Shown piece after piece: positions 24,860 to 34,370 of a stretch of DNA of 64,000 bases (within the stretch, counting starts at the first letter, position 1; each line of letters opens with the position of its first letter). The notes beneath the pieces were generated by a model. That model saw only the letters and a list, made by a program, of their open reading frames with translations. It was not told the DNA's origin and made no database searches. Source of the DNA: Nonomuraea rhodomycinica (GTDB lineage: Bacteria > Actinomycetota > Actinomycetes > Streptosporangiales > Streptosporangiaceae). The stretch lies in assembly GCF_013363995.1 (NCBI RefSeq), contig NZ_JABWGO010000008.1, forward strand, positions 62,001 to 126,000. Reading direction: 5' to 3'. Position numbers and translations under genes: made by a program.

Positions 24860-25729
24860 GTGAACCCACGCCTGGTTGCCGTCGGCGACAACGTCGTCGA
24901 CTGCTACCCCGACCTCGGCGTCATGTATCCCGGCGGGAACGCCGTCAACGTCGCCGTCCATGCCCGCAGGCTCGGCGCCGCATCAGGCTACCTGGGCGCC
25001 GTGGGCACCGACGCGGCGGGCCGGGTGGTGCGCGCCGCGCTCGCCGGCGAGGGCGTGGACCTGTCGCTGCTGCGCGTCGTCGAGGGACCGAACGCCTCCG
25101 CGACCGTCCGCCTCGTCGCCGGTGAGCGCAAGTTCACCGGCGGTCAGGAGGGCGTGTCCCGCTTCCGCCTCACCGCCGCCGACCTCGACCGGCTGGCCGA
25201 GGCCGACGTGGTCCACACCGGCGAGTGCTCTTTACTGGAGGACCAGCTTCCCGAGCTGGCCACGGCCGCGCGGCTGCTGTCGTTCGACTTCTCCGAGCGC
25301 CCCTGGGAGTACGTCGAGGCACACGCCCGCCACGCCGGCATCGCGATCCTGTCGGCACCGTCCGGCGCGCGCGACGAGGCGCACGCGCTGGCCCGCCGGG
25401 TGCGGGACCTGGGTCCCTCGACCGTCGCGGTGACGCTCGGCTCCCAGGGGGCCGTGCTGATCAGCGGCGACGAGACGGCCTGGGCACCCGCGGAGCCGGT
25501 TACCGTGGTGGACACCCTGGGAGCGGGAGACGCGTTCATCGCCCGCCTGCTCGTCGGCGCCGTCCGCGGCGAGGACCTGCCGGACCTCGCCGCCGCCGCC
25601 ACGGCCTACGCGTCCGCGGCCTGCGCCTCCTACGGGGCCTTCGGGCACGAGGCCCCCCTCGACGCCACCCTCGCCACCCCCCGTGACGCCCCCGCGGCGG
25701 TCCTGCCCAACAGCAAGGAGTCAGCATGA
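24860..25729 (+). CDS. PfkB-family kinase, FrlD-like fructosamine 6-kinase
   Basis: The N-terminus, LVAVGDNVVDCYPDLGVMYP followed by GGNAVNVAVHARR, closely matches the pattern of fructoselysine 6-kinase FrlD. The C-terminal VDTLGAGDAFIARLL carries the catalytic Asp and anion hole of the PfkB family. Length is 289 residues from GTG 24860, which has AGGAG five bases upstream; an upstream ATG at 24830 lies inside the operator. The kinase would phosphorylate an Amadori product at C6 for the FrlB-like deglycase at 14395. Its stop overlaps the start of the ABC binding-protein gene (ATGA), so the operon is kinase, binding protein and two permeases. Confidence 0.85.
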   Translation: MNPRLVAVGDNVVDCYPDLGVMYPGGNAVNVAVHARRLGAASGYLGAVGTDAAGRVVRAALAGEGVDLSLLRVVEGPNASATVRLVAGERKFTGGQEGVSRFRLTAADLDRLAEADVVHTGECSLLEDQLPELATAARLLSFDFSERPWEYVEAHARHAGIAILSAPSGARDEAHALARRVRDLGPSTVAVTLGSQGAVLISGDETAWAPAEPVTVVDTLGAGDAFIARLLVGAVRGEDLPDLAAAATAYASAACASYGAFGHEAPLDATLATPRDAPAAVLPNSKESA

Positions 25730-27042
25730 ACAAGCACCGCTGGAGCGCGCTCTCCCTGGCCACCCTCATCGTCGCCGCGGCAGGCTGCGGCGGTGGCGGG
25801 ACGAGCGCGACGCCCGGCAAGGCCGACCTGGCCGCGCCCAAGGAGAAGTCCGGCACGCTGACGATGGTGACGAAGTTCGCCAACCCCGAGTACGCGCCGT
25901 ACTTCGAGAAGGTGGTGGCCGAGTACGAGAAGGCCAACCCGAAGGTCGACATCAAGCTGGAGCAGGTCGGCGACCAGGCGTACAAGGACAAGATCCGGGT
26001 GCTGAGCGCCTCGCGCGACCTGCCCGACATCTACTTCTCGTGGGCGGGCGACTTCGCCAACAAGTTCGTGCGGGCGGGCCTGGCGGCCGACCTGACGAGC
26101 GTCATCGGGCCCAGCACGCCGTGGGGCTCGACGTTCGCGCCGGCGGCGCTCAAGGCGTTCGAGTACGGCGGCAAGAACTACGGCATGCCGCTCGACCTCG
26201 ACGGCAAGTACCTCGCCTACAACAAGGCCGTCTTCGACAAGGCGGGCGTCACGGTGCCGGCCTCGTTCGAGGACCTGCTGACGGCCTGCGACAAGCTGAA
26301 GGCCGCGGGCGTGCAGCCGATCGCGTTCGGCAACCAGTACGGCTGGGCCGCCATCCACTACATCACCCAGCTCAACGCCTACGACGTGCCGGCCAAGACG
26401 CTGACCGCCGACTACACCCCGGCGACCGGGGCGTTCACCGACCCCGGCTACGTCACGGCGCTGAAGCAGTTCTCCGATCTGGTGGGCCGCTGCGGCACCA
26501 AGGACGCCAACGGCCTGTCGCACGAGACCGCGCAGGCGCAGTTCCTGTCCGGCAAGGCCGGCATGCACTACCTGGAGTCGGTCGAGTTCGAGGCGGTCGA
26601 CAAGGCCAAGCCGCCGCTCGACTGGGGCTTCTTCCGGCTGCCCGCGCCGTCCGGCGCCGCCGGCGACCCCTCGGCGCTCACGGGCGCGCCCGACGGGTTC
26701 CTGGTCAACGCCCAGAGCAAGAACGCCGGGCTGGCGGTGGACTTCCTGAAGTTCATGACCAGCCAGCAGAACGCGGCGGCGCTGACCAAGGACCTCGGCT
26801 GGCTCAGCCCGGTCAAGGGGTCGGCGAGCGCGGCCAACGCGAACAAGCAGCTCACGGACGCCCTGGCCGACATGGACAAGGCCGGAAATTTCGCGATCTG
26901 GCTGGACACCATCACCCACGCCGAGGTCGCCAGCGCGTACCTGTCCGGCGTCGAGGGCATGCTGTCCGGCTCCAAGAGCCCCGAGCAGGTCATGACCGGC
27001 GTCCGCGCGGCGGCCGCGAAGGCGAAGAAGGAAGTGGGTTGA
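25726..27042 (+). CDS. ABC importer lipoprotein substrate-binding protein (CUT1 type)
   Basis: A 438-residue protein with a lipoprotein signal (ATLIVAAAGCGGGG, lipobox Cys near residue 24) and the family 1 extracellular solute-binding fold (DLPDIYFSWAGDFANKF, YGMPLDLDGKYLAYNKA). By operon position it should capture fructosamines or a related glycosylated amino compound, like FrlO in B. subtilis. Translation is coupled to the kinase. The sequence alone does not set specificity. Confidence 0.9.
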   Translation: MNKHRWSALSLATLIVAAAGCGGGGTSATPGKADLAAPKEKSGTLTMVTKFANPEYAPYFEKVVAEYEKANPKVDIKLEQVGDQAYKDKIRVLSASRDLPDIYFSWAGDFANKFVRAGLAADLTSVIGPSTPWGSTFAPAALKAFEYGGKNYGMPLDLDGKYLAYNKAVFDKAGVTVPASFEDLLTACDKLKAAGVQPIAFGNQYGWAAIHYITQLNAYDVPAKTLTADYTPATGAFTDPGYVTALKQFSDLVGRCGTKDANGLSHETAQAQFLSGKAGMHYLESVEFEAVDKAKPPLDWGFFRLPAPSGAAGDPSALTGAPDGFLVNAQSKNAGLAVDFLKFMTSQQNAAALTKDLGWLSPVKGSASAANANKQLTDALADMDKAGNFAIWLDTITHAEVASAYLSGVEGMLSGSKSPEQVMTGVRAAAAKAKKEVG

Positions 27043-27046
27043 TGCC

Positions 27047-27934
27047 ATGGGCGCCTTGCTGACCCGCTGGCGCGCCTGGGTCTGGGTGCTGCCCGCCGTC
27101 GCCCTGCTGCTGGTGTTCGTCTACTACCCGATCGTGGACAACCTGCGGCTGAGCTTCTTCTCCTGGAACGCCTTCTCGCCCGAGCCCCGGTTCGTGGGCG
27201 TGGACAACTACACGGAGATGTTCACCGACCCGGTGTTCTGGCGGGCCCTGCTCAACAACGTCGCCTACGCCGTCGTCTCCCTGGTCTTCCAGGCCGGCCT
27301 GTCGCTGGTGCTCGCGGCGCTGCTGGAGGAGCTCGTCGGCAAGCGGCTGCGCGGACTGCTCCGGACGCTGTACTTCATCCCGGCGGCCATGTCGATCACC
27401 GTCGCGGGCGTCCTGTTCTCCTTCCTCTACAACCCCCGGTACGGGCTGGTGAACGAGGCGCTGCAGGCCGTCGGCCTCGGCCACCTCGCCCGCGCCTGGC
27501 TCGGCGAGGAGTCGTCGGCCATCTGGAGCGTCATCGCGATGAGCCAGTGGCAGTCGGTCGGCTACACCGCCGTGCTGTTCGTGGTGGCCATGCAGCGCAT
27601 CCCCCGCGAGTACTACGAGGCGGCCAAGGTGGACGGCAGCGGCGCGGTGCGCACGTTCTTCTCCATCACGCTGCCGATGGTGCGCGAGATGACCACGCTG
27701 ATCGTCATCCTGACGATCTCGGGGGCGTTCCTGGTCTTCAACGAGGTCATGGTGATGACGGCCGGCGGCCCGGACAACTCCAGCCAGGTCCTCGGCACCT
27801 GGCTGTACCGCAAGGCCTTCTTCGAGGACGACATGGGGTACGCCGCGTCCGTGGCCACGGTGATCTTCGTCATCACGTTCGCCATCGCGGCCGGGCAACT
27901 GGCCCTCTCCCGACGCCGGAGGTATGACTCGTGA
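27047..27934 (+). CDS. Sugar ABC importer permease (MalF type)
   Basis: The 295-residue protein has six membrane segments and the EAA loop 'YYEAAKVDGSGAVRTFFSIT' typical of CUT1 permeases of the MalF group. It begins five bases after the binding-protein stop, and its own stop overlaps the next permease start (GTGA). FrlN/FrlM-like by position. No ATPase gene follows, so a shared MsiK/MsmX-type ATPase encoded elsewhere is expected. Confidence 0.92.
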   Translation: MGALLTRWRAWVWVLPAVALLLVFVYYPIVDNLRLSFFSWNAFSPEPRFVGVDNYTEMFTDPVFWRALLNNVAYAVVSLVFQAGLSLVLAALLEELVGKRLRGLLRTLYFIPAAMSITVAGVLFSFLYNPRYGLVNEALQAVGLGHLARAWLGEESSAIWSVIAMSQWQSVGYTAVLFVVAMQRIPREYYEAAKVDGSGAVRTFFSITLPMVREMTTLIVILTISGAFLVFNEVMVMTAGGPDNSSQVLGTWLYRKAFFEDDMGYAASVATVIFVITFAIAAGQLALSRRRRYDS

Positions 27935-28818
27935 TCGCGCTGGACTCCGGGGTCGACCGCCGGACCACCGCCAAGCACCGGCCCCGCGCCACCGTGAGCT
28001 TCCGCTCGGTGGTGGGCCGGGTGCTCGGCTGGACCCTGCTCGGCGCGTTCGCCGTGGCCGTGCTGTACCCGGTGCTGTGGATGGTGCTCAGCGGGTTCAA
28101 GGACAACCAGGAGGTCTTCAACCAGCCGTGGGGGCTGCCCGGCGAGCTGCGCTGGGAGAACTACGCCCGCGCCTGGGACCTCGGCGTGGTCCGCTACTTC
28201 ACCAACAGCGTCATCGTGACCTCGGCCTCGATCGTGGCCACCACGCTGATCAGCGCGTGGGCGGCGTACGGGCTGTGCCGGCTGAAGCTGCCCTTCGGCA
28301 ACGGGGTGGCGCTGCTGGTGCTGGGCGGGTTGCTGCTGTCGCCGACGGTGGCGCTCATCCCGCTGTTCCGGCTGCTGACCGCGATCGGGCTGTTCGACAC
28401 GTACTGGGCACTGATCGTGCTCTACACGGCGTTCCGCATCCCGTTCACGATCTTCCTGATCCGGGCGTACATGATCGAGCTGCCGCGCTCCGTGGACGAG
28501 GCGGCCACCATCGACGGGGCGTCGCGGGCGCAGATCTTCTGGCGCGTCATCCTGCCGATGAGCCGGCCGATCCTGGTGTCGGCGGCGCTGCTGCAGGCGC
28601 TGTTCGCGTGGAACGAGTTCGCGTTCGCGCTGGTGTTCGTCAGCGACGAGTCGCTGAAGACACTGCCGGTGGGCCTGGTGTCGATGCAGAGCCGGCTGCT
28701 GACGGACTGGCCGGTGGTGCTGGCGGGCCTGACCATCGCGGCCCTGCCGACGATCCTGCTGTTCCTGATCGGGCAGCGGCAGTTCCTGCGCGGGCTCACG
28801 GAGGGCGTCGGCAAGTAG
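27931..28818 (+). CDS. Sugar ABC importer permease (MalG type)
   Basis: A MalG-type permease of 295 residues with six membrane segments, EAA loop SVDEAATIDGASRAQIFWRV, and the typical C-terminal LTEGVGK. It starts at GTG 27931 overlapping the previous stop, closes the predicted fructosamine operon and is followed by a hairpin terminator. Confidence 0.92.
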   Translation: MIALDSGVDRRTTAKHRPRATVSFRSVVGRVLGWTLLGAFAVAVLYPVLWMVLSGFKDNQEVFNQPWGLPGELRWENYARAWDLGVVRYFTNSVIVTSASIVATTLISAWAAYGLCRLKLPFGNGVALLVLGGLLLSPTVALIPLFRLLTAIGLFDTYWALIVLYTAFRIPFTIFLIRAYMIELPRSVDEAATIDGASRAQIFWRVILPMSRPILVSAALLQALFAWNEFAFALVFVSDESLKTLPVGLVSMQSRLLTDWPVVLAGLTIAALPTILLFLIGQRQFLRGLTEGVGK

Positions 28819-28850
28819 CGGCCTGCCTTCAGGCGGCCCAGGGGCCGGTC

Positions 28851-28884
28851 GCGGGCGGCGCTCCCACGGGGAGCGGCCGCCCGC
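28851..28884 (+). terminator. Long GC hairpin after the importer operon
   Basis: GCGGGCGG at 28851-28858 and CCGCCCGC at 28877-28884 pair, with an inner stem GCTCCC-ACG-GGGAGC. There is no U-tract. It separates the fructosamine operon from the GH42 gene. Confidence 0.75.
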
Positions 28885-28912
28885 GCCGCGTTCCCGGGTT
28901 GCCGCCGACGCA

Positions 28913-28942
28913 TGTTTACGTAAACATGTTCACGTGAACATC
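28913..28942 (+). promoter_or_regulatory. Two overlapping 16-bp palindromic operators before the GH42 gene
   Basis: ATGTTTACGTAAACAT (28913-28928) and ATGTTCACGTGAACAT (28927-28942) are both perfect palindromes and share two bases. The first core recurs at 34371 and 34449 beside a LacI-type repressor gene, so they are its likely sites. They lie 45 bases before the GH42 start. Confidence 0.8.
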
Positions 28943-28986
28943 GCTCGGTCTCCCTGTGAGGGCCGGTCTCCCTGTGAGGAGTGGTA

Positions 28987-31026
28987 GTGACAGCTCATCG
29001 GCAGCCTCGCTGGCTTCGCTGGCCCACGGACCCCGGCCGGGGGCGGCTGGCCTTCGGCGCGGACTACAACCCCGAGCAGTGGGGCCGGGAGGTGTGGGAG
29101 GAGGACGTCCGGGCGATGCGCGCCGCCGGGGTGAACATCGTCTCGCTGGCGATCTTCTCCTGGGCGCGCCTGCAGCCGCGCGCGGACACGTGGACCTTCG
29201 GCTGGCTGGACGAGGTCATGGACCTCCTGCACGCCAACGGCGTCGCCGTGGACCTCGCGACCGCGACCGCGTCCCCGCCGCCGTGGCTGACCGCCCGGCA
29301 CCCGGAGATCCTGCCCGTCGACCACGACGGCCGCACCCTGTGGCCCGGCGCGCGCCAGCACTGGCGCCCCACCTCGCCGGTCTTCCGGGAGCACGCCCTG
29401 CGCCTGGTCCGCGCCATGGCCGAGCGGTACGGGAGCCACCCGGCCCTGGCCGCCTGGCACGTGAACAACGAGCTGGGCTGCCACAACGTCCACGACTACT
29501 CCGACGACGCCGCCGCGGCGTTCCGGGCCTGGCTGCGCGAGCGGTACGGCACGGTCGAGGAGCTGAACCGGGCGTGGGCCACCTCGTTCTGGTCGCAGGC
29601 GTACGGCGCCTGGGAGGAGGTGCTGCCGCCGCGCCTGGCCGCCTCCTACCCCAACCCGACCCAGCAGCTCGACTTCAGGCGCTTCTCCTCCGACGCGCTG
29701 CGCGACCACCTGCGGGCCGAACGGGACCTGCTGGCCGAGCTCACCCCCGGCATCCCGGTCACCAGCAACTTCATGGTCATGGGCGAGACCAAGGGCATGG
29801 ACTACGCCGCCTGGGCGCGCGAGGTGGACTTCGTCTCCAACGACCACTACCTGCTGACCGGCCCGCAGGCGCAGGACGAGCTGTCGTTCTCGGCCAACCT
29901 GACCGGCATGCTGGCCGGGGGGCGCCCCTGGTTCCTCATGGAGCACTCCACCAGCGCGGTGAACTGGCAGCCGGTCAACAAGGCCAAGCGGCCCGGCGGC
30001 ATGGCCCGCGACTCGCTCACCCACGTCGCGTACGGGGCGGACGCCGTGTGCTTCTTCCAGTGGCGGCAGTCGGCGGGAGGGGCCGAGCAGTACCACTCGG
30101 CGATGATCCCGCACGCCGGCACCGACAGCGAGGTCTTCCGCTCGGTCGCCGAGCTCGGCGCGACCCTGGAGGCGCTCGCCCCTGTCGCGGGGACGCGCCG
30201 GCGCCCCGCCGCCGCGGCGATCGTGTTCGACTGGGACTCGTGGTGGGCCGGCGAGCTGGACTCCCACCCCTCGTCCCGGCTGCGCTACCGGCAGGAGGCG
30301 CTCGACTGGTACTCCGCGTTCGCCGCGGCCGGGGTGCGCGTGGACGTGATCGGCTCGGCCGACGCGTTCACCGGCTACGACCTGCTGGTGGCGCCGATCC
30401 TGCACGTCGTGCCGCGGGAGCTGGCCGGCCGGCTGGAGGCGTACGTGGCGGGCGGCGGCCACCTGGTGACCACGTACTTCTCCGGCGTCGTGGACGAGAA
30501 CGACCACGTGTGGCTGGGCGGCTACCCCGGCGCGCTGCGCGACCTGCTGGGCATCCGGATCGAGGAGTTCGGCCCGCTGCTCGACGACGAGCGGGTGGAC
30601 CTCGACCTGGGCGTCTCCGGCACGCTGTGGAGCGACCGGATCGACGTCACCGACTCCGGGGTCAAGGTCGTGGCCGCCTACACCTCCGGCGACCACGCGG
30701 GCCGGCCCGCGGTCACGACCCGCCCCGTGGGCACCGGCTCGGCCTCGTACGTCTCGACCCGGCTCGGCCCCGAGGGCCTGGCCCCGGTGCTGGCGCACCT
30801 CCTCGCGACCAGCGGGGTGCGCTCCGAGCTGCCGGCCGCCGTGGCCGGAGCGGTGGAGCTGGCGGTCCGCACCGACGGCGAGGCCGACTACTGGTTCCTC
30901 GTCAACCGCACCGACCGCGCCGTCGTGGTGGACGGCGTGGCCGGCGAGGTGCTCCGGGGGCCCTGCCTGGCGGCGGACCTCACCCTGGGGCCGCGCCAGG
31001 TGTGCGTGCTGCGCCGCCCCTCCTGA
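28987..31026 (+). CDS. GH42 beta-galactosidase
   Basis: The 679-residue enzyme begins with FGADYNPEQWGREVWEEDV. The acid/base is Glu162 in HVNNELG and the nucleophile Glu319 in FLMEHS, both classical for family GH42. The catalytic barrel (20-390) is followed by a trimerisation domain and a small C-terminal beta domain. No signal peptide is present, so it is intracellular and hydrolyses imported galactosides, perhaps from plant pectin side chains. Start GTG 28987 is six bases after GAGGA; GTG 28981 would be too close. The promoter carries two LacI-type operators, and the importer of the same regulon is convergent. Confidence 0.93.
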   Translation: MTAHRQPRWLRWPTDPGRGRLAFGADYNPEQWGREVWEEDVRAMRAAGVNIVSLAIFSWARLQPRADTWTFGWLDEVMDLLHANGVAVDLATATASPPPWLTARHPEILPVDHDGRTLWPGARQHWRPTSPVFREHALRLVRAMAERYGSHPALAAWHVNNELGCHNVHDYSDDAAAAFRAWLRERYGTVEELNRAWATSFWSQAYGAWEEVLPPRLAASYPNPTQQLDFRRFSSDALRDHLRAERDLLAELTPGIPVTSNFMVMGETKGMDYAAWAREVDFVSNDHYLLTGPQAQDELSFSANLTGMLAGGRPWFLMEHSTSAVNWQPVNKAKRPGGMARDSLTHVAYGADAVCFFQWRQSAGGAEQYHSAMIPHAGTDSEVFRSVAELGATLEALAPVAGTRRRPAAAAIVFDWDSWWAGELDSHPSSRLRYRQEALDWYSAFAAAGVRVDVIGSADAFTGYDLLVAPILHVVPRELAGRLEAYVAGGGHLVTTYFSGVVDENDHVWLGGYPGALRDLLGIRIEEFGPLLDDERVDLDLGVSGTLWSDRIDVTDSGVKVVAAYTSGDHAGRPAVTTRPVGTGSASYVSTRLGPEGLAPVLAHLLATSGVRSELPAAVAGAVELAVRTDGEADYWFLVNRTDRAVVVDGVAGEVLRGPCLAADLTLGPRQVCVLRRPS

Positions 31027-31052
31027 CCGGCCGGTCGCCGACCGGGACGCCG

Positions 31053-31090
31053 AAGGCCGGTCGCGGATCTCACGGTCCGCGACCGGCCTT
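31053..31090. terminator. Bidirectional 15-bp stem terminator
   Basis: AAGGCCGGTCGCGGA at 31053-31067 pairs perfectly with 31076-31090 around an 8-nt loop. The arms start with AA and end with TT, so it can serve both the GH42 gene and the convergent binding-protein gene. Confidence 0.85.
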
Positions 31091-31106
31091 CGCGCTCCCC
31101 CGGGGG

Positions 31107-32453
31107 CTACTGCATGGTGAACCCCTGCTCCTGGCCGTACTTGACGGAGGCGTCCTGCCACGCCTTCAGGCCGTCCTGCAGCGTGGTGCCGCTGATGTAC
31201 GCCTTGCCGACGGTGTCGTTGAAGACGCTGTTGGCGTAGACCTGGTACGGCAGGTAGGACCAGCCGCTGACGACCTGGCCCGCCGACTCGGCGAGGACCT
31301 GGTTGACCTGCTGGTCGCCGAAGTACGGGAACTTCTTGTCCGTGAACTCCGGCGCGTTGAGCTGCGCGGTGGTCGCGGGGAACGCGCCGCCGTCCACGCG
31401 GGCCTGCACGCCCTCGTCCACGTTGGCGTACTTGAGGAAGGCGTAGGCGAGCTTCTTGTCGGCGGCGCCCTCCGGGATGGCCAGCGAGCTGCCGCCGTTC
31501 TCGGAGGTGGCCTTGCCGCCGCTCTCCCACTGCGGCATGGGGGCGACCCGCCACTTGCCGGCCCCGGCCTTGACGCCGGTCTCCAGGTTGGCCGGCATCC
31601 AGGCGCCGATCACCAGCGTGGCGATGGTGCCGTCGCCGAGGCCCTTGTACCAGGCGTCGCTCCACGAGGCGACGGGCGCGACCAGCTTGCCGCTGACGAG
31701 CTGCTGCCAGGCCGCGGTGAACTTCTGGGTGCCCGCGTCGCCGAAGTCGATGCCGACCTTGGTGCCGTCCACCTTGTACGGCTTGCCGCCGGCCTGCCAG
31801 ATCATGCTGGTGGTGAAGCCGGCGTCGCCGACGTCGTTGGTGATGTACGCCTTCGGGTCGGCCTCGTGCAGCTTCTTGGCCGCCGCGATGTACTCCTCCC
31901 AGGTCTTCGGCACCTCGATCTTGTGCTTGTCGAAGACGTCCTTGTTGTAGAACAGCGCCATCGGGCCGGAGTCCATGGGCAGGCCGTAGATGCCGCCGCC
32001 GGAGTGCACGGAGTTCCACGGGCCGGGGGTGAAGGTGCCGTCGAGCTTGTCCGCGCCGAAGGCCGTCAGGTCGGTGACCGCCTTGCCGAGCGCGAACTGC
32101 GGCAGGGCGTAGTACTCGATCTGGGCGACGTCGGGCAGGCCGGAGCCGGCCTTGACCGCGTTCTGCAGGGCCGTGTACTGGTCGTTGCCGGTGCCGGCGT
32201 TGACCAGGTTGACCTTGACCTTGGGGTACTTGGTCTGGAAGTCGGCGACCACCTGCTTCAGGGTGGGCTCCCACGCCCAGACCGTGATGCTGCCGCCGGC
32301 GTCCAGCGCGGCCTGGAGGTCGTCGGCCGACGCGCTCTGGGTGGCGGCGGCGGTCCCGGATCCGGTGCCGCCGGAGGAGCCGCAGGCGGTGGCGAACAGC
32401 GATACCGACAGTGCGGCGCCCAGCAGCAGGGCGTGGCGGCGGGTTGTCGTCAT
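31107..32453 (-). CDS. ABC importer lipoprotein substrate-binding protein (galactoside regulon)
   Basis: This 448-residue CUT1 binding protein has the lipoprotein signal SVSLFATACGSSGG (lipobox Cys near residue 25) and family 1 features (PDVAQIEYYALPQFALGK, YGLPMDSGPMALFYNKD). Start ATG 32453 has GAAAGGG upstream. It is the last gene of a minus-strand operon after two permeases. Operators shared with the GH42 promoter suggest an oligogalactoside substrate. Confidence 0.92.
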   Translation of the reverse strand: MTTTRRHALLLGAALSVSLFATACGSSGGTGSGTAAATQSASADDLQAALDAGGSITVWAWEPTLKQVVADFQTKYPKVKVNLVNAGTGNDQYTALQNAVKAGSGLPDVAQIEYYALPQFALGKAVTDLTAFGADKLDGTFTPGPWNSVHSGGGIYGLPMDSGPMALFYNKDVFDKHKIEVPKTWEEYIAAAKKLHEADPKAYITNDVGDAGFTTSMIWQAGGKPYKVDGTKVGIDFGDAGTQKFTAAWQQLVSGKLVAPVASWSDAWYKGLGDGTIATLVIGAWMPANLETGVKAGAGKWRVAPMPQWESGGKATSENGGSSLAIPEGAADKKLAYAFLKYANVDEGVQARVDGGAFPATTAQLNAPEFTDKKFPYFGDQQVNQVLAESAGQVVSGWSYLPYQVYANSVFNDTVGKAYISGTTLQDGLKAWQDASVKYGQEQGFTMQ

Positions 32454-32508
32454 GGATGTCCCTTTCATGGGTGTGCCAGGTCGGGGGTGGCGGGCGCGGG
32501 GCGGGCGG

Positions 32509-33411
32509 CTAGCCCTTGACGCTTCCGGCGGCCAGTCCCGACTGCCAGTACCGCTGGAGCAGCAGGAACGCCGCGATCAGCGGGACGATGGTGAGCAGCG
32601 ATCCGGTGATCACCAGGTTGAAGACGACCTCGCCGCCCGCGGTGGTCGCCTGGGCGTTCCAGCTGTTGAGGCCGACCGTGAGCGGGTACCAGGCCGGGTC
32701 CTTCAGCATGATCAGCGGCAGGAAGTAGTTGTTCCACGTCGCGACGACGGTGAACAGCAGGACCGTGACGATCCCGGGCGCCAGCAGCGGCAGGCTGATG
32801 CGGAAGAACGTCTGGAACTCGCGGGCGCCGTCCACGCGCGCCGATTCGAGGATCTCGTCGGGGACGGCGTCGGAGGCGAAGGTCCACATGAGGTAGAGGC
32901 CGAACGGCGAGATGAGCGACGGGATGACGATCGCCCACGGCGTGTCGGTCAGGCCCATGGTGGAGAACATGAGGAACGTCGGGACGGCCAGCGCCGTGCC
33001 GGGCACCGCGACCGCGCCGATGACGGTCGCGAACACGGCCTTCTTGCCGGGGAAGTCGAACTTCGCCAGCCCGTAGCCGGCGATCGTGGCGAGCAGCGTC
33101 GCGCCGCCCGCGCCGACGACCACGTACAGCAGCGTGTTGAGCAGCCAGCGGGTGAAGATGCCGCCGCCGTAGGTGAAGGTGGCGGCGATGTTGCCGAACA
33201 GCGCGAAGTCGCCGTCGAACCACAGGCCGAACGAGCGGAACAGCCCCTCCTGGGTCTTGGTGGCGTTGATCACCAGCCAGGCCAGCGGGAGGAGCGTGTA
33301 GACCAGCATGATCGTGGTCAGGACGGTCAGCGTGACGCTGCGCCGGCTGCGTCGCGGGCGGCGCCGGATCACCAGCGGGCCGGCGGTGGCGGAGGAGGTG
33401 GTGGCGGTCAT
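32509..33411 (-). CDS. Sugar ABC importer permease (MalG type)
   Basis: A 300-residue permease with a basic N-terminus, six membrane segments, the EAA-like loop LESARVDGAREFQTFFRIS and a LAAGSVKG terminus typical of MalG-group proteins. Start ATG 33411 is two bases beyond the stop of the partner permease. It belongs to the galactoside import operon. Confidence 0.92.
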   Translation of the reverse strand: MTATTSSATAGPLVIRRRPRRSRRSVTLTVLTTIMLVYTLLPLAWLVINATKTQEGLFRSFGLWFDGDFALFGNIAATFTYGGGIFTRWLLNTLLYVVVGAGGATLLATIAGYGLAKFDFPGKKAVFATVIGAVAVPGTALAVPTFLMFSTMGLTDTPWAIVIPSLISPFGLYLMWTFASDAVPDEILESARVDGAREFQTFFRISLPLLAPGIVTVLLFTVVATWNNYFLPLIMLKDPAWYPLTVGLNSWNAQATTAGGEVVFNLVITGSLLTIVPLIAAFLLLQRYWQSGLAAGSVKG

Positions 33412-33413
33412 GG

Positions 33414-34331
33414 TCAGGCCCCCTTGCGCATGCCGCGGAGCTGGACGACGTAGGCGATGACCATGGTGATCACGCCCATGACGATGGCGACGGTCGCCGA
33501 GTAGTTGAACTGCTGGCCGCGGAAGGACAGCGAGTAGGCGTAGTAGTTCGGCGTGAAGTACGTCGTGATCGCGTTCGGCGCCAGGTCCCTGAGGATGGCC
33601 GGCTCGTTGAAGAGCTGGAAGCTGCCGATGATCGAGAAGATCGTGGCGATCAGCAGCGCGCCGCGCAGGGCGGGCAGCTTGATCGCCCAGACGATGCGGA
33701 GCTGGCCGGCGCCGTCCATCTCCGCCGCCTCGTACAGCGACGGGTTCACCACCCGCAGGGCGGAGTACAGGATCAGCATGTTGTAGCCGACGAACTCCCA
33801 GGTCACGATGTTGCCGATCGAGGCGAGGATCAGGTCGGAGGACAGCGGGTCGGGCAGCGACACCCCGAGCGCGTCGTTGAGGTTGCCGATGAGGCCGAAC
33901 CGGGTGCCGTACATGAAGCCCCACATCAGGGCCGCGACGACGGCGGGCACGGCATAGGGCAGGAAGACCGAGATGCGGAAGAAGCTCGCCCCGTACAGCC
34001 GGCCGCTGTCGATCGCGAGCGCCACCAGCAGCGCCAGGAACAGCATGATCGGGACCTGCACGACCAGGAACAGCGCCACCCTGCCGAAGGCGGACCAGAA
34101 CTGCGGATCGCCCAGCGCCTTGACGTAGTTGTCGGCGCCGACGAACGTGGTGCCGCCGATGAGCTGGGTGCGGAACAGGCTCAGGTAGATCGAGTACGCG
34201 ATCGGCGCCAGGAAGACGAGCGCGAACACCGCCATGAACGGCCCCACGAACCGCCAGCCCGTCCACGAGCGCCGCCCCGGGGACGCCGCCCTCCTCCCGC
34301 TCGGCGCGCCGGCCCGCGGTGTTGCGACCAC
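33414..34331 (-). CDS. Sugar ABC importer permease (MalF type)
   Basis: The 305-residue MalF-type permease has six membrane segments and the EAA loop LYEAAEMDGAGQLRIVWAI. GTG start with a strong GGAGGAGG five bases upstream. It is the first gene of the importer operon, and its promoter region holds two TGTTTACGTAAAC operators shared with the divergent LacI-type gene. Confidence 0.92.
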   Translation of the reverse strand: MVATPRAGAPSGRRAASPGRRSWTGWRFVGPFMAVFALVFLAPIAYSIYLSLFRTQLIGGTTFVGADNYVKALGDPQFWSAFGRVALFLVVQVPIMLFLALLVALAIDSGRLYGASFFRISVFLPYAVPAVVAALMWGFMYGTRFGLIGNLNDALGVSLPDPLSSDLILASIGNIVTWEFVGYNMLILYSALRVVNPSLYEAAEMDGAGQLRIVWAIKLPALRGALLIATIFSIIGSFQLFNEPAILRDLAPNAITTYFTPNYYAYSLSFRGQQFNYSATVAIVMGVITMVIAYVVQLRGMRKGA

Positions 34332-34370
34332 CGGTTCCTCCTCCCTGCCGGGATCCCCGACCTCGCGTCG

